In this document: positions 16,329-24,749 of the stretch, in pieces | Numbering within the stretch: the first letter of the stretch is position 1 | Layout: every line of letters begins with the position of its first letter | Source: Microbacteriaceae bacterium | Lineage (GTDB): Bacteria > Actinomycetota > Actinomycetes > Actinomycetales > Microbacteriaceae | Length of the DNA stretch: 36,591 nucleotides | Direction of reading: 5' to 3' | NCBI GenBank assembly: GCA_947444785.1 | Contig: CANFBG010000008.1 | Coordinates: 1-36,591, forward strand | The notes under the pieces: generated by a model | Database searches by the model: none | Seen by the model: the letters and a program-made list of their open reading frames with translations, nothing else | Told to the model about the DNA's origin: nothing | Made by a program: the position numbers and the translations under genes

Positions 16329-17884
16329 GGTGTGCCGTTCGGGAAGACGGCGTCGATGTAGGTCGACGGATTCTGGATGTCGGCCGCGGCGCGCGCCGTG
16401 TAGTCAAAGATGGGCCCGGCGAAGACGGTGAGGCTGAGGCTCAGCAACAGCATGGCCGAGGTTGCACCGATCATCAGGGGGGACAGCTTCTTGGTCAGCA
16501 CCTCGCCCTCGTCCTGGGGGTCCTCCTGAAGGGACGCACTCATGGCCGAGCTGTAGTCGATGAGCTGCTTCGTCGGCCGCCAGAACGCCATGTTCCACGC
16601 CCGGGCCAGGGCATAGAGGGTGAGCAGCGAGGTCAGGGCGCCGGCGGCGATCAGGATGTAGATGAGCACGCCTCCCGAGGCCACGCCCGCCTGGAACAGC
16701 GCAAGCTTTCCGAGGAACCCGGAGAACGGCGGGATTCCGCCGAGGTTGAGGGCGCCGAGGAAGAAGATGCCGGCGACAAGAGGCGCCGACTTGAGCAGGC
16801 CGCCGAGGCGGGACAGCGACGTGGTGCCGCCGGTGCGCTCGATGAGCCCCGCGGTCAGGAACAGTGTGGTCTGCACGGTGATGTGGTGCACCACGTAGTA
16901 GATCGTCGCGGCGATCGCCAGCGGCGTGCCGATTGCGATGCCGAGGATCAGATAGCCGATGTGGCTGACGAGGGTGAAGGAGAGCATCCGTTTTATATCG
17001 GCCTGCGCCAGGGCGCCCAGAATGCCGATCACAAGCGTCAGGCCCGCCACGATCAAGAGGGGGATCTGCAGGGGGCTGTCGGGGAACAGCAGGGTCTGGG
17101 TGCGCAGGATCGCATAGACGCCGACCTTGGTGAGCAGTCCCGCGAACACGGCGGTCACGGGTGCGGGCGCCGTCGGATAGGAGTCGGGCAGCCAGAACGA
17201 CAGCGGGAAGACGGCCGCCTTGATGCTGAACGCGAGCAGCAGCAGCAGCCCCAGGATGAGCTGGACGTCGCCGGGAAGAGCCGGGATGCGCTCGGCCAGA
17301 AGCGCCAGGGTGACGGTGCCGGTCGCGCCGTAGATCAGCGCGATTGCGGCCAGGAACATGATCGAGGAGACCAGGCTGACGACGATGTACGTGATGCCGA
17401 CGCGGATGCGTGCGCCGGTGCCGCCCAGGGTCAGCAGCACGTAACTGGCAGAGAGCAGCATCTCGAAGCCGACGTACATGTTGAAGAGGTCACCCGCGAT
17501 GAACGCGTTGAACAGGCCGGCGCCCAGCACGAGGTAGGTGGGGTGGAAGATCGACACCGGGGCGTCGCTGTCGCCGTCGGCGATGCCCTGGCCCACCGCG
17601 AAGAGCAGCACGCCGAGCAGCATCAGGGCGGAGATCAGCACCATCATCGCGCTGAGGCGATCGACGACGAGCACGATGCCCCACGGCGGCTGCCAACCGC
17701 CGATCTGAACGACGGCCGGGCCGGTGGCGTCGACCATGCCGAGGAGGACGGCGCTGATGGCGACAACGGCGGCAAGGCTCACCAGGCTGACGAGGACCTG
17801 CAGTCTGCGGCGGCGGCCGAGCACGAGGGCAATCGCCGCACCGAGCAGGGGGATCATCACGATCAGGGGAACGAGGATGTTCAT
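16325..17884 (-). CDS. mnhD: MrpD/MnhD subunit (NuoL/M/N-like)
   Basis: This is a 519-residue membrane protein of the complex I antiporter-like family with about 14 helices. The proton-path glutamate is visible at residue 141 (NMYVGFEMLLSASYV), and the later AAVFPLSFWLPDSYPTAPAPVTAVFAG motif with its Lys is present. The C-terminal 100 residues carry a charged loop (LQEDPQDEGEVLTKK) before a last helix. It works with MrpA in ion translocation. Confidence 0.95.
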   Translation of the reverse strand: MNILVPLIVMIPLLGAAIALVLGRRRRLQVLVSLVSLAAVVAISAVLLGMVDATGPAVVQIGGWQPPWGIVLVVDRLSAMMVLISALMLLGVLLFAVGQGIADGDSDAPVSIFHPTYLVLGAGLFNAFIAGDLFNMYVGFEMLLSASYVLLTLGGTGARIRVGITYIVVSLVSSIMFLAAIALIYGATGTVTLALLAERIPALPGDVQLILGLLLLLAFSIKAAVFPLSFWLPDSYPTAPAPVTAVFAGLLTKVGVYAILRTQTLLFPDSPLQIPLLIVAGLTLVIGILGALAQADIKRMLSFTLVSHIGYLILGIAIGTPLAIAATIYYVVHHITVQTTLFLTAGLIERTGGTTSLSRLGGLLKSAPLVAGIFFLGALNLGGIPPFSGFLGKLALFQAGVASGGVLIYILIAAGALTSLLTLYALARAWNMAFWRPTKQLIDYSSAMSASLQEDPQDEGEVLTKKLSPLMIGATSAMLLLSLSLTVFAGPIFDYTARAAADIQNPSTYIDAVFPNGTP

Positions 17885-18387
17885 CGGCCGTCTCCTTCGC
17901 GGTGGGTTCGGGGAGCCGGCGAATCGAGGCTGGCGAGGGTATCGCTGTCGTGGCTCTCGCTCTCATCCAGGGAGGCCTGCAGGGCGTCTTCGTCGTCGGA
18001 GGTGGAGCGGAAGGTCTCCTCGGCGCTCTCCTCCGTCTCGGATTCGTGCTCGTCGGTGACGGTGTCGCCCTCGTCGCCGAGCCGGGCCAGCCACCACGAG
18101 CGGTAGATCAGGGCCAGGAGCAGCGCGGTGATGCCGAAGTTGATGACGATCGCGGTCAGCATCAGTACCTGGGGAATGGGATCGACCATCGTTTCGTCGA
18201 GACTCGTGCCGGTGACGATGGGCGAGCTGCCCGGGCGGCCGCTCATGATGAAGATCAGCAGGTTGGTGGCATTGCCGACGAGCAGGAAGCCGATCAGCAC
18301 GCGGGTCAGGCTGCGCTCGAGCATGATGTAGACGCCGGCGGCGTACATCACGGCCATCAGGATGACGAGGGTCAGGGATGCGCTCAT
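17881..18387 (-). CDS. mnhC: MrpC/MnhC subunit with long acidic tail
   Basis: This is a 168-residue NuoK-like subunit. Residues 1-100 hold three helices with GVYIMLERSLTRVLIGFLLVGNATNLLIF and DPIPQVLMLTAIVINFGITA, normal for MrpC. The C-terminal part, about residues 105-168, is an Asp/Glu/Ser-rich extension (TDEHESETEESAEETF and onward). Standard MrpC proteins are about 110-120 residues, so this tail is extra. It would face the cytoplasm or the outside as a flexible acidic segment. It overlaps its neighbours by 4 bp on both sides. Confidence 0.94.
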   Translation of the reverse strand: MSASLTLVILMAVMYAAGVYIMLERSLTRVLIGFLLVGNATNLLIFIMSGRPGSSPIVTGTSLDETMVDPIPQVLMLTAIVINFGITALLLALIYRSWWLARLGDEGDTVTDEHESETEESAEETFRSTSDDEDALQASLDESESHDSDTLASLDSPAPRTHREGDGR

Positions 18388-21380
18388 CGCGTGACCCTCC
18401 GGCCCGAATCGGTCGTCGGGGTGGCGGATGCTGGCGTGCTCGCCATCGTGGTCGCCATCGTGGGCAGGCGGAGTGCCTGCGTGTCGGTGAGCTGGGGGCC
18501 GTCGGGCTCAGCGCCATCCGTCTCGCTCTGGCGATCGATCTCGCTGCCGAGGCTGCGCAGGATGTCGTAGACGAGCCCGATGACGACGAGGTACACGCCG
18601 ACATCGAAGATGGTGGAGGTGCCGAACGACACCGACCCCAGCACGGGCAGTTCGGTGCTGAAGTAGGCCGACTCCAGCGGGAGGCCGCCGAAGAACAGCG
18701 AGGCGGTGGCGGTGCCGACGGCGAGGATGATGCCGAGTCCGAGGATCTTTCCGGGGTCGATGGGAGCCGCCTCGCCGAGCTCGTAGCGCCCGCCGGCGAG
18801 GTAGCGCGCCACGAGGGCAAGGCCCGCGAGCAGTCCGCCGGCAAAGCCGCCGCCGGGTTCGTTGTGGCCGGCAAACAGCAGGTAGACGGAGACGATGATC
18901 GCCGGGTGGAACAGCAGGCGGATCAACACCTCGACCAGGATCGACCGGTTCTTGGTGGCGACCGTGCGGCCGGCGAGCAGCCAGGTCTGGCGGGAGACGG
19001 CGTGGCCTGCGGTCGAGACCTCGGGGTCGCTGACGACGCGGCGGCGGTTGGCGGCCAGCCGACGGCGGCGGGAGTCGCTGAGACGCGGCACGGCGGCGTT
19101 TCGACCCGAGACGAATAGCAGGCTTGCCACACCCGTCGCGACGACGATAAGCACCGCTATCTCGCCCATGGTGTCCCACGCGCGGATATCGACGAGCATG
19201 ACATTGACGATGTTGTTGCCGTGCCCATCCTCGACCGCGAGTCGGGGGAGTTCGCCCGAGATGCTGGGGGCGGTGCGGGCGCCGAGGGCGATGACGCCGA
19301 TGGTGCCCATCACCAATCCGACCAGGATGCCGATGACGGCACGGCGTTTGCGATGCTTCGGCCGGTTGTGCTGGGCGATGTTTCTCGGCAGCCGGCGCAG
19401 CACGAGCACGAAGACGACGAGGGTGATGGTTTCGACCAGGGCCTGCGTCAGGGCGAGGTCGGGGGCGCCGTGGAAGGCGAAGAGAACGACGAGCCCGTAT
19501 CCGGTGACGCCGGCGAGCAGCACGGCGGTCACTCGCTGTTTTGCGCGCGCTGCCATGACCGCGGCGATGGCCATGATGACGGCGATGAGCACCTGGCCGG
19601 GGTAGTCCCACAGCACGAGGGTCTCGGGCCAGGTGCGGTTCACGAAGGTGGCGAAGCCGAGCGCGAGTACGAAGACGACGAGAATCGTGCCGAGGTACTG
19701 GGTCAGGCCACCCTTCTGGGCGAAGTGCGTGACTCGCGCGGCGAAGCGATCGACCGAGCGCACGAGCACGCCGTAGCTCTGGCCGGCATCGATCCACGGC
19801 GGAACGCTCGCCTGGATCTTGGCGATGCGGCGCCGGCCGCGGAACATCAGGTAGCCGAGAATAACGACCACGGCGCTGAGCCCGAGGGCCGGCTCGAAGC
19901 CGTGCCAGAGGGCCAGTGAGGCGTCGCCGCCGCCGGGCACGGTGTTGGCATACGGCTCGAGCAGGAGGCCGAGGCCGCCGGCGAGCGGGCCGAGCAGCAG
20001 GGTGGCGACACCGAGCACGGCGGGGGCCAGCATCGCGTCCCAGCGGCTCGGCGCCAGCGCGGTGGGCGCCATATCGGGGCGGTTGCCGAAGGCACCCCAG
20101 AAGAAGCGGATGCTGTATGCCACGGTGAGAATAGACCCGACCGCGGTTCCGATGAGCGCCACCCAACCCCAGGCGGAACCGGCAAGTCCTGACGCGAGGA
20201 ACGCCGTGAAGACGGCCTCCTTGGCGACGAAGCCGATCAGCGGCGGCAGCCCCATCATGGAGGCCACGGCGATCGCGGCGATCACCGCGAGGGCGGGGTC
20301 GCTGCGGCCGATGCCCGAGAGCTTCCGGAAGTCGCGCGTGCCGGCGCGGTGGTCGATGATGCCCACGACGAGGAACAGTGCGGCCTTGTAGAGCGCATGG
20401 GCGAGCAGCAGGGTGGCGCCGGCGAGGGCGGCGTCCCTGGTGCCGAAACCGACGACGACCATCAGGAATCCGAGCTGGCTGACCGTGCCGTAGGCCAGCA
20501 TCAGCTTGATGTCGTACTGGCGAAGCGAGCGCCAGGCCCCGACGAGCATCGTCCAGACGCCGAGGGTGACGAGCACGGGGATCCAGCCGTCGCTGTCCGC
20601 GTAGCCGGGCGCGAAGCGGGCGACGAGGTAGATGCCGGCCTTGACCATTGCGGCTGCGTGCAGGTAGGCGCTGACCGGGGTGGGGGCGGCCATCGCGGCG
20701 GGCAGCCAGAAGTGGAACGGCACGAGGGCCGACTTCGAGAGCGCGCCGACGAGAATGAGGATCATGGCCCCGGTGCCGATGGCACCCGTGACCGGATTCG
20801 CGACGATCGCGGCCAACGACGTGGTGCCGGCGGCGACCGAGATCATCACGACGCCCACCAGCATGACCAGCCCGCCGAAGGTCGTCACGAGCAGTGCCTG
20901 CAGGGCGGCGCCGCGGCTCTCCTGCTTTGCCGTGTAGTGCCCGATCAGGAGGTAGGAGAGAACGCTGGTGATCTCCCAGAACATGAACATGACGATGATG
21001 TCGTCTGAGGTGACGAGGCCGTACATCGTGCCGGCGAAGGCGAGCAGGAGTGCGGCGAAGCGGCCGAGCCCCGGTTCGTCCCGTGCGAAGTAGCGGGCAC
21101 AGTAGAGCAGCACCAGCGCACCGATGCCGGTGACCACGAGCGCCAGAAGCCAGGCGAGGGTATCGACTCGGAAGGACAGTGAGACCCCGAGCTGCGGGAT
21201 CCACGGGAGGCTCTCCGTGACCGGGTCTCCCGCAGTCACCGCGGCCGTCTGGCTGAGGGTGAAGGCGAACGCCGCCGCGGGCATGAGGGCCGCGACATAG
21301 AAGACCCGGGGACCGAGGAGCCTGGTGATGAAGGGCGTGAGAATCGACAGTGCCAGAAAGCCCAGAAGGATTATCGCCAT
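18384..21380 (-). CDS. mnhA: MrpA-MrpB fusion (MnhA/B) subunit
   Basis: This 998-residue protein is the largest subunit of the Mrp antiporter. Residues 1-600 are NuoL-like with conserved Glu136 (MFMFWEITSVLSYLLIGHY) and FHFWLPAAMAAPTPVSAYLHAA. Then come the MnhA C-terminal domain (AVLLAGVTGYGLVVLFAFHGAPDLALTQ) and, from about residue 815, a complete MrpB domain marked by GHNEPGGGFAGGL and FDVGVYLVVIGLVYDIL. No separate mnhB exists in the operon, which agrees with a fusion. The ATG at 21380 follows GGAAGG. It is the first gene; a TTAGAC/GTCTAA palindrome lies about 50-65 bp upstream. Confidence 0.95.
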   Translation of the reverse strand: MAIILLGFLALSILTPFITRLLGPRVFYVAALMPAAAFAFTLSQTAAVTAGDPVTESLPWIPQLGVSLSFRVDTLAWLLALVVTGIGALVLLYCARYFARDEPGLGRFAALLLAFAGTMYGLVTSDDIIVMFMFWEITSVLSYLLIGHYTAKQESRGAALQALLVTTFGGLVMLVGVVMISVAAGTTSLAAIVANPVTGAIGTGAMILILVGALSKSALVPFHFWLPAAMAAPTPVSAYLHAAAMVKAGIYLVARFAPGYADSDGWIPVLVTLGVWTMLVGAWRSLRQYDIKLMLAYGTVSQLGFLMVVVGFGTRDAALAGATLLLAHALYKAALFLVVGIIDHRAGTRDFRKLSGIGRSDPALAVIAAIAVASMMGLPPLIGFVAKEAVFTAFLASGLAGSAWGWVALIGTAVGSILTVAYSIRFFWGAFGNRPDMAPTALAPSRWDAMLAPAVLGVATLLLGPLAGGLGLLLEPYANTVPGGGDASLALWHGFEPALGLSAVVVILGYLMFRGRRRIAKIQASVPPWIDAGQSYGVLVRSVDRFAARVTHFAQKGGLTQYLGTILVVFVLALGFATFVNRTWPETLVLWDYPGQVLIAVIMAIAAVMAARAKQRVTAVLLAGVTGYGLVVLFAFHGAPDLALTQALVETITLVVFVLVLRRLPRNIAQHNRPKHRKRRAVIGILVGLVMGTIGVIALGARTAPSISGELPRLAVEDGHGNNIVNVMLVDIRAWDTMGEIAVLIVVATGVASLLFVSGRNAAVPRLSDSRRRRLAANRRRVVSDPEVSTAGHAVSRQTWLLAGRTVATKNRSILVEVLIRLLFHPAIIVSVYLLFAGHNEPGGGFAGGLLAGLALVARYLAGGRYELGEAAPIDPGKILGLGIILAVGTATASLFFGGLPLESAYFSTELPVLGSVSFGTSTIFDVGVYLVVIGLVYDILRSLGSEIDRQSETDGAEPDGPQLTDTQALRLPTMATTMASTPASATPTTDSGRRVTR

Positions 21381-21428
21381 AGGGCCTTCCGGGTCAATGA
21401 AAACGATTCGGGTCTTGTCGAAAAGGCT

Positions 21429-21445
21429 TTAGACCCTGAGTCTAA
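21429..21445. promoter_or_regulatory. Palindrome TTAGAC-N5-GTCTAA upstream of the mnh operon
   Basis: This has perfect 6-bp arms around a 5-bp centre and lies 49-65 bp before the mnhA start codon in a 110-bp gap. It is AT-richer than its surroundings and overlaps TCTAAA/TAGACT elements that could act as a -10 box for the minus strand. It is a plausible operator for Na+ or pH control of the operon. It could also be the end of a terminator, but the arms are short. Confidence 0.4.
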
Positions 21446-21490
21446 CGGTTCACTACCCCTGATTGGGTCACGCGCCATCAGTGAAGCGCA

Positions 21491-22396
21491 TCAGGTGATG
21501 TGTGGCGAGGCCTCCGCGAGAGGCGCAGTCGGCATGTCGCGCTGGGTGGCGATGGCGGTCGCCGCCGCCGCGCAGACGAGCACGATGGCCGCGATCTGAA
21601 CCAACGACAGTGCCTCGGCCAGAAGGAGCCAGCCGAAGAGTGCAGCCACGACCGGCCCGAACGACGTGATGATCGCGTACAGCCTTGCCGTGATCCGCCG
21701 CAGGATGTAGGTATCGAGGCTGTAGGGCAGCGCCGACGAGAGAACGCCGATGCCGAGCAGGAGGGCGATGACGGGCCAGGTGATCCGGCCGGTGTCGAGG
21801 GTCAAGAGCGCCAGCGGGGCGATGATCACGAGGCTCACGGCGCTGGCGACGGTGAGGCCCTCGAGGCCGGGCAGTGTCAGCGCGACTCGGCGGGTGAGCA
21901 GGATGTAGCCGGCCCAGGCGGCTGCGGCGATCAGGGCCAGCACGATGCCCCAGACGTTGATCGACCCGTCAATGCCTGTCAGGGCGAGAACGCCGATCGC
22001 CGCGACCGCAACGCAGATGACGTCGAGGATGCGTCGGGAGAGCGCGAGTGCCAGCGCCAGGGGACCTAGGAACTCGATCGTCGCCGCGATACCCAGGCCC
22101 AGCAGGTGCACTGCCTGATAGAACGTCAGGTTCATGATCGCAAGATCGATTCCCAGCAGGATGGCGGGATACAGCCGCGGCCAGGTGAATGAGGCGCGGC
22201 TGGGCCGGTAGAACGGGCCCACTGCGAGGACCATCACGAGCTGCCTCACGGCGACGACCAGGGTGGCCCCGACGATGGGGATGGCGAGGCCGGCCAGGGC
22301 GGAGCCGAAGTTGATGCTGACCTCGGTGCCCACCTGGGTGAGGGCTCCGGCGGTGCGTCGTCCTGACGCGCTCTTCCGGGCGTCGTGCGCGATCAT
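21491..22396 (-). CDS. EamA/RhtA-type exporter (DMT superfamily)
   Basis: This is a 301-residue membrane protein with about ten helices in two EamA repeats. It resembles RhtA threonine/homoserine exporters (for example NLTFYQAVHLLGLGIAATIEFLGPLALALA and SSALPYSLDTYILRRITARLYAIITSFGPVVAALFGWLLLAEAL). The start is the ATG at 22396, which overlaps the upstream acetyltransferase stop as ATGA; the track start at 22519 runs into that gene. Co-translation with an acetyltransferase suggests a modify-or-export pair, but the substrate is unknown. Confidence 0.9.
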   Translation of the reverse strand: MIAHDARKSASGRRTAGALTQVGTEVSINFGSALAGLAIPIVGATLVVAVRQLVMVLAVGPFYRPSRASFTWPRLYPAILLGIDLAIMNLTFYQAVHLLGLGIAATIEFLGPLALALALSRRILDVICVAVAAIGVLALTGIDGSINVWGIVLALIAAAAWAGYILLTRRVALTLPGLEGLTVASAVSLVIIAPLALLTLDTGRITWPVIALLLGIGVLSSALPYSLDTYILRRITARLYAIITSFGPVVAALFGWLLLAEALSLVQIAAIVLVCAAAATAIATQRDMPTAPLAEASPHIT

Positions 22397-22866
22397 CGCC
22401 CGGCGAACGCTTCGAGCGCATCCCGGTCGAGGCCGAAGATCGACCAGTCCTCCAGGGGCTTGGCGCCGATCGATCTGTAGAAGTTGATCGCCGGCTCGTT
22501 CCAGTCGAGCACCGACCACTGGAACCGGCCGTAGCCGCGCTCGACGCAGACGGCCGCGAGTGCCTTCAGCAGTGCGGTACCGACCCCCGCGCCGCGATGC
22601 TCGGGCAGAACGAACAGGTCCTCGAGGTAGATTCCGGCGCGTCCGGTCCAGGTGGAGAAATTTCTGAACCAGAGGGCGACCCCGACGACGACGCCCTCGA
22701 TCTCCGCGACATGCGCAAAGACGATGGCGCTCTCGCCGAACAGCGCCGCGGCTATCGATTCCTCGGTGGACTCGACCTGATCGAGCTCGCGCTCGTATTC
22801 CGCGAGCCCACGGATGAGCCCGAAGATCGCGGTCGAATCGGAGGGTAAAGCGGTGCGGATGATCAT
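22393..22866 (-). CDS. GNAT-family N-acetyltransferase
   Basis: This is an N-acetyltransferase of about 157 residues. The GNAT core is intact: acceptor-side LIRGLAEYERELDQV, AEIEGVVVGVALWF, YLEDLFVLPEHRGAGVGTALLKALA (acetyl-CoA loop RGAGVG) and WNEPAINFYRSIGAKPLEDWSIFGLD. The pattern LEDLFVLPEHRG is typical of the diamine (SSAT-like) acetyltransferase group, so a small amine substrate is possible. I chose the ATG at 22866 because a TAGCCT box lies 6 nt upstream; the track's GTG is two codons earlier. Confidence 0.88.
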   Translation of the reverse strand: MIIRTALPSDSTAIFGLIRGLAEYERELDQVESTEESIAAALFGESAIVFAHVAEIEGVVVGVALWFRNFSTWTGRAGIYLEDLFVLPEHRGAGVGTALLKALAAVCVERGYGRFQWSVLDWNEPAINFYRSIGAKPLEDWSIFGLDRDALEAFAGR

Positions 22867-22872
22867 TGGCAC

Positions 22873-22878
22873 AGGCTA
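22873..22878 (-). promoter_or_regulatory. -10 box TAGCCT for leaderless GNAT-EamA transcript
   Basis: Minus-strand TAGCCT, 6 nt (GTGCCA), then the ATG at 22866. The same 85-bp region must also carry the promoter of the divergent acetyltransferase, for which TACTAT (22895-22900) is a candidate -10. Confidence 0.5.
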
Positions 22879-22951
22879 ACGGATTGTCGAACTGTACTAT
22901 TCACGGACGGACTGCACAGTCGCGGGCGGCTGTCTGACGAAGGGAAACCGA

Positions 22952-23440
22952 ATGCGTCTGGCTCGCCTGACCGATGTCGACACGGTAATCGACCTCGTCG
23001 TCTCCGCCGGGATGTTCGAGCGCAGCGAGACCCAGCTGCTGCGCGACATGATGGGCGACTACTTCGAGACCGAGCACGCGGAGGGGCATCGCTTCGTCGT
23101 GCTCGAGCATGACGGCACCGTCGTCGGGGTGGCGTACTACCAGCCGCGGGCAGCGACGGATCGGGTCTGGGACCTGACGATGATTGCCGTGCGACCGTCG
23201 GGCCAGCGCCAAGGATACGGCGCCCAGGTGCTGGGCTCTGTCGAGACCGACCTGCGGGAGCGGGGCCAGCGGCTGCTGATCGTGGAAACCTCGGCAACGC
23301 CGCAGTATCAGCAGGCGCGCGCGTTCTATCTGAAGGCGGGCTTCGATGAGGAGGCCCGGGTCAGGGACTACTGGGAGGCGGGCGACGACCTCGTGATCTT
23401 CCGCAAGTCCCTCGCGATCGAGGAAGGGGCGAGCCGGTGA
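22952..23440 (+). CDS. GNAT-family N-acetyltransferase
   Basis: The protein has 162 residues. The acetyl-CoA binding loop VRPSGQRQGYGAQVL (about 77-91) and the closing SATPQYQQARAFYLKAGFDEEARVRDYWEAGDDLVIFRK define a GNAT fold. The sequence resembles small-molecule or amino-acid acetyltransferases common in bacteria; the substrate is unknown. A GAAGGGA site 6 nt upstream supports the ATG. The stop overlaps the next gene as GTGA. Confidence 0.9.
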   Translation: MRLARLTDVDTVIDLVVSAGMFERSETQLLRDMMGDYFETEHAEGHRFVVLEHDGTVVGVAYYQPRAATDRVWDLTMIAVRPSGQRQGYGAQVLGSVETDLRERGQRLLIVETSATPQYQQARAFYLKAGFDEEARVRDYWEAGDDLVIFRKSLAIEEGASR

Positions 23441-23790
23441 CGCCCGATGAACTCACGACATTCCTTCTTGGCTTGAACGGGGCAGAGGCAACGTATCCGT
23501 TCGGCCCGGAGGCGCGGGTCATGAAGGTGGCGGGGAAGGTCTTCGCCATCGACTCTCCCGATGCCCCGGAGCGCTTGATCACCCTGAAGGCGCTGCCGGA
23601 GGATGTCCCGCGGCTCATCCGGAGCGTGCCCGAGGTGGGGCCGGGGTACCACATGAACAAGAAGCACTGGGTAACGGTGCGCCTCGATGGCGCGCTCGAA
23701 GCGGGTCACATCAAAGAACTCATCGTCGAGTCACACAGCCTCATCGTGGCGGCCCTGCCCCGAAACATTCGCCTGGGCCTTCAAGGCTAG
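23437..23790 (+). CDS. MmcQ/YjbR family protein
   Basis: This 117-residue protein of the YjbR (CyaY-like fold) family has no firm function, although members are thought to bind DNA. Signature parts are TYPFGPEARVMKVAGKVFAI, ERLITLKALPEDVPRLIRSVPEVGPGYHMNKKHWVTVRLDGAL and the closing ELIVESHSLIVAALP. The GTG start overlaps the acetyltransferase stop, so the two are co-translated. Confidence 0.92.
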   Translation: MTPDELTTFLLGLNGAEATYPFGPEARVMKVAGKVFAIDSPDAPERLITLKALPEDVPRLIRSVPEVGPGYHMNKKHWVTVRLDGALEAGHIKELIVESHSLIVAALPRNIRLGLQG

Positions 23791-23795
23791 GGGCG

Positions 23796-23801
23796 TAGGT
23801 T
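23796..23801 (+). promoter_or_regulatory. -10 box TAGGTT for leaderless oxidoreductase transcript
   Basis: TAGGTT, 6 nt (TGGCCC), then the ATG at 23808. Confidence 0.5.
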
Positions 23802-23807
23802 TGGCCC

Positions 23808-24746
23808 ATGGCAACCACATGGATCGCAACGGATTTCGGCGGGCTCGACGTCTTCACCCCTATCGACGCGAAGGTTCCCGCGCCGCGAACCGGTGAGGTC
23901 AGCATCCGGGTGCTGGCCGCCGGCATGAACCCCGCGGACTTCAAGCATGTCGCGCACGGTACCGACCGCTCCCTCCTGCCGGTGGCGGTGGGCTACGAGG
24001 TTTCGGGGGTCATCTCGGCCATCGGAGCGGATACCCAGATCGCCTCGGGCGGCGGTTCCGTGGGCGACGAGGTGCTCGCATTCCGCGTTGCCGGGGGCTA
24101 CTCGTCGGAAATGACGGTTCCCGCCCGTGACGTCTTCGCCAAGCCTGCCAACCTCGGCTTCCCCGAGGCGGCAAACCTGCTGCTGGCGGGCACAACGGCG
24201 GCGGAAATGCTTGCCGTCACGCGGGTGGAGCGGGGCGACACCGTTCTCTTGCACGGCGCATCCGGAGCCGTCGGGGTCAGCGTGCTGCAGCAGGCGAGAC
24301 TGGCGGGCGTACACGTGATCGGAACGGCCAGCCCCGCTAACTTCGACGAGGTTCGCCGCTTCGGCGGAATCCCTCTCGCCTATGGACCCGGCCTTCTCGA
24401 TCGCGTTCGAGAGGCGGCTCCGGCTGGAATCGTCGCCGCCCTGGACGCGGTCGGCACGGATGAGGCGATCGATGTCTCGCTCGCCCTCGTTGGCGACCGG
24501 AACCGCATCGTAAGCATTGCGGCATTCGGGCGCGCAGCGATTGACGGATACCGCGTCATCGCGGGCGCCATGCCCGAGAGCGCGGCGTTCCGTGAGCAGA
24601 TCCGAGAGCACCTCATCGCGCTCGCGGCCGCCGGCGAACTCGTCGTGCCGATCGCCCGCACCTTTCCGCTCTCCGAGGCGCGCGAGGCGCTGGAGTTTCT
24701 CAGCGCCCAGCATCCGGGCGGCAAGCTCGCGCTAATCCCCGAGTAG
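23808..24746 (+). CDS. Zinc-free MDR oxidoreductase (quinone oxidoreductase-like)
   Basis: This is a 312-residue NADPH-dependent reductase of the medium-chain dehydrogenase family. The N-terminal GroES-like part has VLAAGMNPADFKHV and VGYEVSGVISAIG. The zinc-ligand cysteines of alcohol dehydrogenases are absent, as expected for quinone oxidoreductases. The Rossmann motif appears as LLHGASGAVGVSVLQQARLAGVHVIGTAS. The C-terminus (FPLSEAREALEFLSAQHPGGKLALIPE) is typical. Likely substrates are quinones or enones. It ends 3 bp from the convergent SCO6745-like gene with no visible terminator. Confidence 0.92.
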   Translation: MATTWIATDFGGLDVFTPIDAKVPAPRTGEVSIRVLAAGMNPADFKHVAHGTDRSLLPVAVGYEVSGVISAIGADTQIASGGGSVGDEVLAFRVAGGYSSEMTVPARDVFAKPANLGFPEAANLLLAGTTAAEMLAVTRVERGDTVLLHGASGAVGVSVLQQARLAGVHVIGTASPANFDEVRRFGGIPLAYGPGLLDRVREAAPAGIVAALDAVGTDEAIDVSLALVGDRNRIVSIAAFGRAAIDGYRVIAGAMPESAAFREQIREHLIALAAAGELVVPIARTFPLSEAREALEFLSAQHPGGKLALIPE

Positions 24747-24749
24747 GCA

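Noticed and set aside
16883-21204. Long ORFs antisense or in other frames to the mnh operon (for example 16883-18106 + and 18508-21204 -)
   Set aside because: Their translations are rich in Arg, Ala, Gly, Gln and Asp without motifs, while the mnh frame has full family conservation. They are GC-rich shadows.
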